Shown one piece after another: positions 6,846 through 15,253 of a stretch of 64,000 nt of DNA; positions within the stretch are counted from its first letter, which is position 1, and the number at the start of each line of letters is the position of its first letter. The position numbers were made by a program, and so were the translations under genes. The notes beneath the pieces were generated by a model that was not told the origin of the DNA, searched no databases, and worked only from the letters and a program-made list of their open reading frames with translations. This DNA is from Alphaproteobacteria bacterium 32-64-14 (GTDB taxonomy: Bacteria > Pseudomonadota > Alphaproteobacteria > Caulobacterales > Hyphomonadaceae), in NCBI GenBank assembly GCA_002280725.1, contig NCEM01000005.1, forward strand, positions 1 through 64,000, read 5' to 3'.

Positions 6846-7787
6846 CTAGTAGCGCTTCGACTTGATGCCGCGCTTGGCCAGCATTGCCTGCAGGCTTTCG
6901 GGACCGACGAGGTGAGCCGCGCCGACGGCGATGAAGGAGACGCCGGAGCTTTCGAGCATCTCTTCAATCACAATCGCCCAGTTGGCATTGCGCTTATCGA
7001 GCAGGCCTTCGGTGTCCATCGCGCCGGAGGCAGCCGCCATGTACATCATGCCGACCAGCGCCTCGACCATATGCGTCTCGCCCTTGATCCAGCTGCCATA
7101 GGCAAGATCGCCGACGCGCTGCATTGGCAGTCCGTGCTCCGGTATCGCCTTGAGCGTCGCGCGGAGATTGGCGAGCTGACTCGCGATGCTGTCCCCATCC
7201 ATCAGCGCGATCTGGTCACCGATGGCTTCCATGCCCTTGACCGGGATGCCCTGTGCAACAGCCTGGCGGGCGAGCGCGTCGTCGATGGCGTTTTCGCTCT
7301 TGTAGTCGCCGCCCATGAAATCGTTGAGGCCGAGGGCGTAGGTGGCGTACCACGGCTCCATGCGGTCGAGATTGTCAAACACGCGCTTGGGCGCGCCAAC
7401 CGCCAGCAGCGCCGCCTGCAGCGCAGCGTTCTCTTCGATCGTCAACAGTTCGGAGAGAGGCGTGCCGCCATAGGCGGCGTATTCCTCCAGCACCGGATGG
7501 AGCGCTTCGTCCAGACCGGCGGGATCGGCGATCTCACTGAGTTCCAGCCACAGTTCCTTTGAGGCGGCCAGCGCGGACTCGAGTTTTTCGCTACGCCAGA
7601 GCATGCCATCGCGCAGCTGGTGGATCGTGCCGGTGATGTAGATCGTCGAATCCCCATCGCGGATCACCCACATGGGCAGACCGGGCGAGGGCGTCGGTTT
7701 GGTTGCTGATTGCGCGTGGGCGGCGAGAGGCGCGAACGCGACAAGCGCTGCTGTTGCGGCCGCCTTTGCCAAACTCCGCAACGCCAT
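6846..7787 (-). CDS. Secreted TraB/GumN family protein (paralog 2)
   Basis: A 313-residue paralog of the protein encoded at 3620-4558. It starts with a signal peptide (MALRSLAKAAATAALVAFAP, cleavage near AHAQ), then GLPMWVIRDGDSTIYITGTIH with the GxxH motif, a long helical middle, and IAVGAAHLVGPESLQAML near the end; both copies end in an RY dipeptide. The order paralog 2, gap, paralog 1 on the minus strand suggests a tandem duplication later split by the IS1595-type element. Likely a periplasmic putative metallopeptidase-fold protein; substrate unknown. Confidence 0.85.
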   Translation of the reverse strand: MALRSLAKAAATAALVAFAPLAAHAQSATKPTPSPGLPMWVIRDGDSTIYITGTIHQLRDGMLWRSEKLESALAASKELWLELSEIADPAGLDEALHPVLEEYAAYGGTPLSELLTIEENAALQAALLAVGAPKRVFDNLDRMEPWYATYALGLNDFMGGDYKSENAIDDALARQAVAQGIPVKGMEAIGDQIALMDGDSIASQLANLRATLKAIPEHGLPMQRVGDLAYGSWIKGETHMVEALVGMMYMAAASGAMDTEGLLDKRNANWAIVIEEMLESSGVSFIAVGAAHLVGPESLQAMLAKRGIKSKRY

Positions 7788-7919
7788 GTGGTTCCCCGAC
7801 TACCTGCGCGAAGGATTGCCGCAGCAGCGGGGAGCGTCAAGACACCGTCGCAGGCAGGGGCTGGCGCACTGACGTTGATCGCGCGAAAATGCGGAGCTGC
7901 CGTTTCCCTGAGCATCGTG

Positions 7920-8258
7920 ATGCGGATTTGGGTCTACATTCTGGAATGCGCTGATCTAGCGTATTATGTCGGCAGCTACCGCGGAGACGATCCGGCCGAG
8001 CGCGAAGCACAGCACAACGATGGTGTTGACTCAAAGGCCTGGACTTACAGCCGCCGCCCTGTTCGCATCGTTTGGTGCACCGAGTTCGAGGATCCGACCC
8101 AGGCAGTCTTGTTCGAAAGGCAGCTAAAGGGGTGGTCACGCGCCAAGAAGGAAGTGGTGATCCGTGGTGAGTGGCAGGCATTGCCGCGTCTGGCGCGGCG
8201 TAGAAGCCGGCCGGATGACGAGATTCCGAAGCGGAAAATCCCCAGACGATCCGACTGA
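7920..8258 (+). CDS. GIY-YIG domain protein
   Basis: A 112-residue single-domain GIY-YIG nuclease-fold protein: VYILEC (residues 5-10), YYVGS (15-19), the AEREAQHN region with arginine and histidine, and ERQLKGWSRAKKEVVI toward the C-terminus. This matches the small UPF0213/YhbQ-like and excinuclease-related stand-alone GIY-YIG proteins common in alphaproteobacteria, frequently in many copies per genome. The canonical first tyrosine motif is VYI, as usual for this subfamily. The basic tail RRRSRPDDEIPKRKIPRRSD may bind nucleic acid. Its role is unknown; some homologs act on DNA. No clear ribosome-binding site precedes ATG 7920. Confidence 0.88.
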   Translation: MRIWVYILECADLAYYVGSYRGDDPAEREAQHNDGVDSKAWTYSRRPVRIVWCTEFEDPTQAVLFERQLKGWSRAKKEVVIRGEWQALPRLARRRSRPDDEIPKRKIPRRSD

Positions 8259-8265
8259 GGCCCAC

Positions 8266-8328
8266 GCGCTCGTGGTTCGACGGACGGCATCGCGGGCTGC
8301 GCCCGCAACGCCTGCTCACCATGAGCGC
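8266..8328. repeat. Palindromic intergenic repeat, copy 1
   Basis: Outer arms GCGCTCGTGG and CCATGAGCGC enclose TTCGACGGACGGC and an inner hairpin GCGGGC-TGC-GCCCGC. It is the inverted partner of copy 2 at 8350-8398. Outer arms pair with one G-T/U wobble. Confidence 0.75.
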
Positions 8329-8349
8329 TGAACTGTTGCCGGCGGGAAA

Positions 8350-8398
8350 GCGCTCATCCTGAGCAGGCCCGAAGGGCCGTCCGTCGAAGGACGAGCGC
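8350..8398. repeat. Palindromic intergenic repeat, copy 2 (inverted)
   Basis: Outer arms GCGCTCATCC and GGACGAGCGC, with an inner hairpin GGCCC-GAA-GGGCC. Read on the minus strand it lines up with copy 1, sharing TTCGACGGACGGC and GCCTGCTCA. Such repeats are widespread between genes in alphaproteobacteria. It lies 9 bp past the tex stop codon and may act as its terminator. Confidence 0.75.
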
Positions 8399-8406
8399 TT
8401 TGGCCG

Positions 8407-10752
8407 TTAGTTAAGTTTCAGGTTCTTCAACGCCGCGAACGGGTTGCTGGAGTCGTCTGACTTCGGCGGGGCGGCGGAGTAGTTTTGCGGGCCGGATTTC
8501 GCGGGCTTGCCCGACTGCTTGCCTTGCGTAGACGCGGGCTGCGCGCCGTGGGCGCCTTGCGTGCCGGCGACTTCGCGCTTCATCGACAGGGCGATGCGCT
8601 TGCGGTCGATATCGACTTCCTTCACGCGCACGCTGACGATCTGGCCGGCTTTCACCACGTCGCTCGGGTCCTTCACGAACGTGTCGGCGAGTTCCGAGAT
8701 GTGGACGAGGCCGTCCTGGTGGACGCCGATGTCGACGAAGGCGCCGAAAGCGGTGACGTTGGTGACCGTGCCTTCGAGTTTCATGCCAACTTTCAGGTCC
8801 GACAGTTTTTCGATGCCGTCTGCGAACGTGGCGGTCTTGAATTCCGGGCGCGGGTCGCGGCCGGGCTTGATCAACTCGGCGAGAATGTCGGTGACGGTGG
8901 GCACGCCGAACTGTTCGTTGGCGAAGCCTTCGGGTTTCAGCATCGAGAGGAAGGCCTTGTCGCCGATCAGGCTCTTGAGCGGCCGGCCGGATTTCTCGGC
9001 GATGCGCTCGGCCACCGGATAGGCTTCCGGGTGGACGGCGGAGGCGTCGAGCGGGTTCTTGCCGTCCATGATGCGCAGGAAGCCGGCGGCCTGTTCGAAC
9101 GCTTTCGGCCCCATGCGCGGAACCTTCTTGAGCTGCGTGCGGGATTCGAAGCGGCCGTGTTCGTCGCGATAGGTGACGATGTTGGTGGCGACGGCGGTGT
9201 TGAGGCCGGACACGCGGGCGAGCAGGGCGGCGGAGGCCATGTTCACGTCGACGCCGACGGCGTTCACGCAATCTTCCACCACGCCATCGAGCGAGCGGGC
9301 GAGGGCGTTCTGGTCGACATCGTGCTGGTACTGGCCGACGCCGATGGCCTTCGGTTCGATCTTGACGAGTTCGGCGAGCGGATCCTGCAGGCGGCGCGCG
9401 ATGGAGACGGCGCCGCGGATCGACACGTCGAGATCTGGGAATTCCTTCGCCGCAAGTTCAGACGCGGAATAGACCGACGCGCCGGCCTCCGAGACGGTGA
9501 CGCGCGTGAAGTTCAGTTCCGGCATTTTGGCGAGTAGTTCGTTGATCAGCTTGTCTGTCTCGCGGCTGGCCGTGCCGTTGCCAACCGAGACGAGCTGCAC
9601 GCCGTGCTTCTTGGCGAGGACAGCAAGGGTCGCGAGCGAGCCGTTCCAGTCGCGCTTGGGCTCGTGCGGATAGATGGTGGCGGTTTCGAGCACCTTGCCC
9701 GTGCCATCCACCACCGCGATCTTGCAGCCCGTGCGGATGCCGGGGTCAACGCCCATGACGACTTTCGGACCGGCGGGCGCCGCCAGCAGCAGGTCTTTCA
9801 TGTTGCGCGAGAAGACGCGGATGGCTTCGTGGTCCGAGCGCTCCTTGAGGCGATCGACGAGATCGGTGTGCGAGGAGGGGGCGAGGCGTTGCTTCCATGC
9901 CTGGCGCGCGGTCTCGGCGAGCCATTTGTCGGACGGGCGGTTGCGGTCCTGGATGTTGAACGCAGCCATGATCGCGGTGACGGCGGGATGGCGCTGCTTC
10001 TCGTCGTGCGGAATGTCGAGGTCGATCTTGAGGACGCCTTCCTTCTCGCCGCGCAGCATGGCGAGCGCACGGTGGGAAGGCATGTTGGCGATGTTCTCGG
10101 AGAATTCGAAATAGTCGGCGAACTTCGCGCCTTCGGCTTCCTTGCCCTTGACGAGGGCAGAGCCGAGCTGGCCGCCGGTCCACACCTTCTCGCGGATCTG
10201 GCCGACGAGGGTGGGCGTCTCCGACATGCGTTCGATCAGGATGCTGCGCGCGCCTTCGAGCGCGGCGTCGGCATTCTCGATGCCTTTGTCCGACGAGATG
10301 TAGGCGAGGGCTTCGGCAACGGGATCAAGCGCCGGGTTGGCAAGAAGACGATCGGCCAGCGGCTCGAGGCCCGCTTCGCGGGCGACAGACGCTTTCGTGC
10401 GGCGCTTGGGGCGATAGGGGGCGTAGAGATCTTCGAGTTCGACCTTGGTCGTGGCGGCGCGGATCTGCTTTTCCAGTTCCGGCGTCAACTTGCCCTGCTC
10501 GCTGATGGAGCGGAGCACGACTTCGCGGCGATCGTTCAGGATGGTGAGATATTCGAAGCGTTCGGCCAGCGTGCGGAGTTGCGTGTCGTCGAGACCGCCC
10601 GTGCGTTCCTTGCGGTAGCGCGCGATGAAGGGGATGGACGCGCCTTCCTCGATCAGCTGGATCGTGGCTGCGACCTGTCCTTCGCCAACCCCAAGCTCCT
10701 TCGCGATGACGCGGGCGATCTCGGCGACGACGAGCGGGTCTTTGGCGGCCAT
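8407..10752 (-). CDS. tex: Tex family S1 RNA-binding protein
   Basis: A 781-residue Tex (toxin expression/Spt6-like) transcription accessory protein. It shows the N-terminal helical region with IPFIARYRKERTGGLD, the YqgF/RNase-H-like domain beginning VVMGVDPGIRTGCKIAVVDG, helix-hairpin-helix elements with VPRMGPKAFEQAAGFLRI, and a C-terminal S1 domain (LEGTVTNVTAFGAFVDIGVH onward). A glutamine/serine/lysine-rich low-complexity linker follows the S1 domain, ending SSNPFAALKNLKLN. Length is normal for the family. Tex is cytoplasmic, binds nucleic acid and associates with transcription. The gene is monocistronic; GAGAG precedes the ATG at the expected distance. Confidence 0.96.
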   Translation of the reverse strand: MAAKDPLVVAEIARVIAKELGVGEGQVAATIQLIEEGASIPFIARYRKERTGGLDDTQLRTLAERFEYLTILNDRREVVLRSISEQGKLTPELEKQIRAATTKVELEDLYAPYRPKRRTKASVAREAGLEPLADRLLANPALDPVAEALAYISSDKGIENADAALEGARSILIERMSETPTLVGQIREKVWTGGQLGSALVKGKEAEGAKFADYFEFSENIANMPSHRALAMLRGEKEGVLKIDLDIPHDEKQRHPAVTAIMAAFNIQDRNRPSDKWLAETARQAWKQRLAPSSHTDLVDRLKERSDHEAIRVFSRNMKDLLLAAPAGPKVVMGVDPGIRTGCKIAVVDGTGKVLETATIYPHEPKRDWNGSLATLAVLAKKHGVQLVSVGNGTASRETDKLINELLAKMPELNFTRVTVSEAGASVYSASELAAKEFPDLDVSIRGAVSIARRLQDPLAELVKIEPKAIGVGQYQHDVDQNALARSLDGVVEDCVNAVGVDVNMASAALLARVSGLNTAVATNIVTYRDEHGRFESRTQLKKVPRMGPKAFEQAAGFLRIMDGKNPLDASAVHPEAYPVAERIAEKSGRPLKSLIGDKAFLSMLKPEGFANEQFGVPTVTDILAELIKPGRDPRPEFKTATFADGIEKLSDLKVGMKLEGTVTNVTAFGAFVDIGVHQDGLVHISELADTFVKDPSDVVKAGQIVSVRVKEVDIDRKRIALSMKREVAGTQGAHGAQPASTQGKQSGKPAKSGPQNYSAAPPKSDDSSNPFAALKNLKLN

Positions 10753-10926
10753 GGCGATCTCTCAGCTTTTTGGGTCAGCGCGTTTTGGGTCAGTCGGGCG
10801 GAAGCTATGGGCAGCCGCCGCGCGTGTCACGTGTCGCGCGGCAATGGTTAGCGACTGGTTAGGGAGGCTTATGCGCGACCGTTGGAACGTGTTAGTCGTT
10901 GCGCTTCAGGGAGGACGGAAGTCAAC

Positions 10927-11331
10927 ATGTCCAAGGAAAACGTGGCCCTCATCAAGGGCGTCTACGAGGCATTCGGGCGCGGCGATGTGCCGGCGGTTCT
11001 GGGCGCGATGTCGCCGGGCATTGTGTGGAACGAAGCCGAGAATTTCCCCTATGCCGATCGCAACCCCTATTCCGGTCCGCAGGCGGTGCTGGAAGGCGTG
11101 TTCGGGCGCATCCTTGGCGACTTCGACGGATTCGCTGTCGTGCCGGAGGAAATCCTCGATGCGGGTGACACGGTGGTGATGCTCGGCCGCTATGCGGGGA
11201 CGAACAAGGCGACGGGCAAGGCCATGCGCCCGCAGGCCGTGCACGTCTGGCGCATCAAGGACGGCAAGATCACGCAATTTCAGCAGTATGCCGATACGCT
11301 GCACGTGGCGCAGGTGATGAACCGGGTTTGA
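10927..11331 (+). CDS. SnoaL/NTF2-like protein
   Basis: A 134-residue NTF2-fold (SnoaL-like/ketosteroid isomerase-related) protein: NVALIKGVYEAFGRGDVPAV at the start is the classic helix, followed by MSPGIVWNEAE and the C-terminal strand sequence HVWRIKDGKITQFQQYADT. No signal peptide. Such proteins can be small isomerases, hydrolases or ligand-binding proteins; which one applies here cannot be told. ATG 10927 gives the family start; an in-frame extension to 10882 is unlikely. It converges with the M28 peptidase gene after 3 bp. Confidence 0.85.
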   Translation: MSKENVALIKGVYEAFGRGDVPAVLGAMSPGIVWNEAENFPYADRNPYSGPQAVLEGVFGRILGDFDGFAVVPEEILDAGDTVVMLGRYAGTNKATGKAMRPQAVHVWRIKDGKITQFQQYADTLHVAQVMNRV

Positions 11332-11334
11332 GCG

Positions 11335-13626
11335 CTAGAACAGTTGCTTGTTCGTCGTGATCGTGACGTCGCCGCTCTGAATGCGAACGCTGGTGTCAGG
11401 GCGCAGGTTCGCCGTCGATTGTGCGTCTTGAGGTAAGCCGCTCCAGACGCCCTGCACGAGCCAATCCATCTTTTCGCTGGACCCCAACGTCACGTCGATC
11501 GTCGCCCCATCGGCGGAAAGGCCAACGATCTCGATCGTGTAATACTCGCTATCGGATAGCTGTGTTTCATAGTCGTGGCCGTCATAGGTGACGAGCAGAG
11601 GTTTTGCCTTCACGGGAATGCGCAGGCGGATGCTCCGCGCGCCCAGTGCGGACAGGGCGAGTATCACGGTGTGTTCGCCCTTCCCTTCTAGAGTGTCGCT
11701 CAGGGCCGTGACGGTTGCGCTCGGACGGTCTGAGAAGTCGAGCTTGCGCGCGGGGAGGTTGGCGGCCGCGCCGGGAGGAGATTTGATTTCGCCCACGGCC
11801 AGCTGCTCGCGCATCGCGGCGGGAAGCGCGCCGGCGCGGGCGCTGGAGAAGAGCGCGGCGGATTTTTCGTCCATGTCGTAGTGGGCGATCAGGTTGAGCG
11901 CGAGCGGCCGCTCGATGGTGTAGGCGGGCGCCAGAAACGTGACGATGCACGCGCCGCCAAGAACGCCGCCGAGCGCGTAGAGCGCGGGGCGCCTGTGCGT
12001 GGTGAGCGGGCCGATGAGCGCAAGCATGGGCGCGATCACCATCGCTTCGACAACGCCGAACACGGGCGCCATGACGAGGCTCATGGTGACATCCAGCAGC
12101 TGGATCAGCGGGAAGAAGATCAAAGCGAGGAAGGCGCTGGCGACGCCGTAGGCCGCAACCTGATAGCGCGGGAAGAGCCAGGCCGCGCCTCCGGCGATAA
12201 CGAACACCACGCCGGGGATGAGATGGAGCATCGCAAAGCCCGGCACGGTGAGGCTGATGCCCATGCCGATGGCGATGAACCAGAACCAGCCCGCTGCAAA
12301 CAACGATTCCGGGCGCGAGCGCGGCGCGAGGAAGCCAAGCGCGAGGGCTGCGATCAGCAGGGTCGCCGCGAAGATCGTCATGTTGAGCGCCTGCGGCGTC
12401 GCGGTCCAGAAGGCGGGCTCGGGGCGGATAAGGCCGAACACCTGCTGGATCACGAATGCGCCAAGGCCGGCGGCGGCGAACAGCGCTGGCGGCAAAGCGA
12501 AGGCGCGCCAGTCGAGCCTGCGCCAGCCGCTGTCGCGCGTGGGGCGGATGAGCAGCATGGCGGCAACGCCGAAGCACAGGCCGACCAGGACGAGGGCGAA
12601 CACCTGCGGCAGCGAGACGAACAGGCGCGAGCCGATATCCGCGTAGGCGATCTCGCCGGCGGATGAGTCCTTGCTCCAGTCGCTGGCGAGGAAAGCGCGC
12701 GTGGCGCCGAGCGCCTGGTCGCCCATGTGCTGCACGCTGGCGCGGTCCAGCATGGCGAGGTCATCGTGGTTGGTGTGGTAGAAATCGACGCCATCGGAAA
12801 TCGCGATGTTGATGCCGTTCGATCCGCCGATGAGGTGCACGGTGAGATCGGTGGAATTCGGGAGAAGCTCGTAGACGGCGGTCATCATTGAGTTGGAGAA
12901 GGACCGGGCGCCGCTTTTCGACCAGTCGGTGACGAGGGCGGCATTGGGATGCCCGGTCTCGAACATCATCGCCGGGCCGCGCACGCCGCGCGCCTCGAGA
13001 TTGATGATGCGGCCGACCTCGAAATCGTAGGCGTCGCGGTTGTCGACGAAGGCCTGTGCGCCGAGCAGGCCTGTCTCCTCGCCATCGGTGAACAGGAAGA
13101 CGACGGGCTTCACCGGCGTCTGCTGCTTCAGCAGGTGGGCGACTTCGAGCCACACGGCGAGGCCGATGCCATCGTCGCCAAAGCCGGGGCTGGCGTCGAC
13201 GCTGTCATAGTGCGCGGTGAGGACGAGGGCGGGGCCCTGTTTCGGGCCCGTGCGGAAGAAGACGTTCTGGACGAGGGCGCAACGCATGCCGCCCCGGCCC
13301 ATCGCCTGGCAGACATTGTGGACACGGATTTCCGGCGCGTAGCCCAGCGCAGTGATCTCGCGGAGGAGGCGCGTGCGGGTTTCGTGCAGGGCTGCGGAAT
13401 CGACAGGATGCGGCGTGCCATCGATCACATTGCCCAGCCGCGCGATGGCGCGCGCGGTGTCGAACTGATCCGGCGCGTTGGTCTGGCGCGGGGGGTCGAG
13501 CGCAAGGGGAACGGCGCGGAAGAAGAACAGCACGAGCAGGAGAGCGAATACGCCGAGCACCCATGCGAGGCCGCCGGGTTGAAGGGGTGATGCCGTCACA
13601 TCGTGGCGGGCGGGCGCATTGTCCAT
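11335..13626 (-). CDS. M28 family membrane peptidase (Pff1/ER-type aminopeptidase-like)
   Basis: A 763-residue zinc peptidase with membrane domain. One N-terminal helix (about residues 19-38) is followed by a lumenal/periplasmic M28 domain with LTAHYDSVDASPGFGDDGIG (His139, Asp151), DGEETGLLG (Glu183/184), NLEARG and YHTNHDDL as zinc and catalytic elements. Residues about 335-560 hold around eight transmembrane helices, then a C-terminal soluble beta-rich domain. This layout matches the vacuolar/ER M28 peptidases found in bacteria and eukaryotes. It probably trims peptides in the periplasm. The ClC gene lies upstream on the same strand, 93 bp away. Confidence 0.88.
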   Translation of the reverse strand: MDNAPARHDVTASPLQPGGLAWVLGVFALLLVLFFFRAVPLALDPPRQTNAPDQFDTARAIARLGNVIDGTPHPVDSAALHETRTRLLREITALGYAPEIRVHNVCQAMGRGGMRCALVQNVFFRTGPKQGPALVLTAHYDSVDASPGFGDDGIGLAVWLEVAHLLKQQTPVKPVVFLFTDGEETGLLGAQAFVDNRDAYDFEVGRIINLEARGVRGPAMMFETGHPNAALVTDWSKSGARSFSNSMMTAVYELLPNSTDLTVHLIGGSNGINIAISDGVDFYHTNHDDLAMLDRASVQHMGDQALGATRAFLASDWSKDSSAGEIAYADIGSRLFVSLPQVFALVLVGLCFGVAAMLLIRPTRDSGWRRLDWRAFALPPALFAAAGLGAFVIQQVFGLIRPEPAFWTATPQALNMTIFAATLLIAALALGFLAPRSRPESLFAAGWFWFIAIGMGISLTVPGFAMLHLIPGVVFVIAGGAAWLFPRYQVAAYGVASAFLALIFFPLIQLLDVTMSLVMAPVFGVVEAMVIAPMLALIGPLTTHRRPALYALGGVLGGACIVTFLAPAYTIERPLALNLIAHYDMDEKSAALFSSARAGALPAAMREQLAVGEIKSPPGAAANLPARKLDFSDRPSATVTALSDTLEGKGEHTVILALSALGARSIRLRIPVKAKPLLVTYDGHDYETQLSDSEYYTIEIVGLSADGATIDVTLGSSEKMDWLVQGVWSGLPQDAQSTANLRPDTSVRIQSGDVTITTNKQLF

Positions 13627-13719
13627 GATCTGTGTCCCGCCCGTGCTCTTGTTTGTTGCGGCGGACGATGCAGCGCGTCAGGCGGTTCGGCAAGCCGCCG
13701 ATCCTGCGCCGGAGCGTTG

Positions 13720-15069
13720 TCAGCGCCAGCGCAGCGTCTGGCCTGTTTCCTCCGCCGGCATCGGCGCAAGGCGGCGCACGGCCATGCAGGCGATGAAGCA
13801 GGCCAGCAGGCTGGCGCCGGCGATCTCGGGCGAGCCGGACAATTCAAAGGCGAGTATTGCAGCTGCGAACGGCGCATCGAGCAGGACGGCGATGCACACG
13901 GCCATGCCCAGCACGCCGAAATAGAGTTGCGGCGCGGGGATGCCGAACAGCAAGCCCGCGACGACGGCGAGCGAGGAGCCTGCCATTGCGCCGATGAAGA
14001 GTGCAGGCGCGATCGGACCGCCACCCCAGCGGAACGCGATGGTGACGGCGACCGCGGCGATCTTGGCGACCAGCAGGACCGGCAGGTATGCCGCGCCATA
14101 TTTTCCAGCGACGGCGGCGGCGAGCGGCTCGAATCCGACGCCGAGCACTTGCGGGAAGCCAAGCGCGATGATGCCCAGCAGCGCGCCGCCGACGATCGGC
14201 ATGAGCCACAGCGGCAGGCGCAGCCTTCCGGCTGCGGACGCGGCGAGGATCGGCGCGCGCGACCAGATCACGCTGGCAAGGTAGGCGAACATGATCAGCA
14301 GCGGCAGCATGAGCAGCGCGCTGAAATGCGCCAGGTGGGAAATGGCGACAGGTTCGGGCAGGGCGATCAGCGGGCGCGAGCCCATGAGCCAGGTCGCCAT
14401 CAGCCAGGCGCAGACAGAGGCGACAACCACAGGCCCGAGCGCGGTGAGTCGCATGCGGCGCAGGATCAGTTCGCTCGCGAGCAGCACGCCGGCGATCGGC
14501 GCGTGCAGGGACGCCGAGATCGCGGCGGCGACGCCCATGGCGACCAGCATGCGGCGCGAGGCGACATCGAGCCCGAGCAGGCGGCCATGCAGCACGCCTA
14601 GGCTGGCGCCAAGGTGCGCGACGGGTTCCTCGCGTCCCGCAGCGCCGCCCCAGCCGATTGAGACGATGGCGATCAGCGCGGAGAGGAAGCTGTCGCGCAG
14701 GGACAGTGTGGTGGTGCGGATCGCGCCGCGCAGGCGGCGGTTCTGGATCACATCCTGCAGGCCATAAGGGCGCGGGGCCGGCCCCCATCCTGCAGAGATG
14801 CCTGCGCGCAGCAGGAGCGAGATGATTGCGCCGCCCACGATGGGACCGATCAGCAGGCTCCACCACGGAAGATCGAGCAACCGCGAGGACAACCTGCCGG
14901 ACGCGGCGCCGTAAGCGAGGAACTGCGCATAAGTGACCAGCGTGCCGAATAGCGCAACGGCCAGCGCGACAAGCGCGCCGACCACGATGGCCAGCGCCCA
15001 CATGTAGAGGCCGCCGCGTTTCGGGCGGCCGATTACCTCGCCTGATGGCCGGACGATTTCACGCGACAT
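13720..15069 (-). CDS. ClC-type chloride channel/transporter
   Basis: A 449-residue ClC family protein with about ten to twelve membrane helices. The gating motif is GREEPVAHLGASLG (residues 145-158), where the equivalent of the E. coli gating glutamate is Glu147; the normally following glycine is replaced by Glu148. The third conserved block is GGGPIAPALFIGA (a GxFxP relative). The first signature, normally GSGIP, is not recognisable; WGPAPRPYG occupies that place, so anion selectivity may differ. There is no C-terminal CBS domain. It could move chloride, fluoride or another anion; the weak GSGIP region makes a confident substrate call impossible. A basic cytoplasmic N-terminus precedes the first helix. 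Confidence 0.88.
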   Translation of the reverse strand: MSREIVRPSGEVIGRPKRGGLYMWALAIVVGALVALAVALFGTLVTYAQFLAYGAASGRLSSRLLDLPWWSLLIGPIVGGAIISLLLRAGISAGWGPAPRPYGLQDVIQNRRLRGAIRTTTLSLRDSFLSALIAIVSIGWGGAAGREEPVAHLGASLGVLHGRLLGLDVASRRMLVAMGVAAAISASLHAPIAGVLLASELILRRMRLTALGPVVVASVCAWLMATWLMGSRPLIALPEPVAISHLAHFSALLMLPLLIMFAYLASVIWSRAPILAASAAGRLRLPLWLMPIVGGALLGIIALGFPQVLGVGFEPLAAAVAGKYGAAYLPVLLVAKIAAVAVTIAFRWGGGPIAPALFIGAMAGSSLAVVAGLLFGIPAPQLYFGVLGMAVCIAVLLDAPFAAAILAFELSGSPEIAGASLLACFIACMAVRRLAPMPAEETGQTLRWR

Positions 15070-15253
15070 TGAAGGGAGGTTGTGTGCTGCCAGCGAGCCG
15101 GGTCAAGCAGCGCGGGTGAAGAGTGGAGAAAATTTCAGTATCCGGACGTTCGCCCCATCGTGAATGCGGGTCGCCAGCCCCCAAACGTGGCCGTTTTGCG
15201 ACCGGCGGCGTGTGGGGTAAGCTTGGGCTACCCAATCATGCGGAAGCGGGGAA

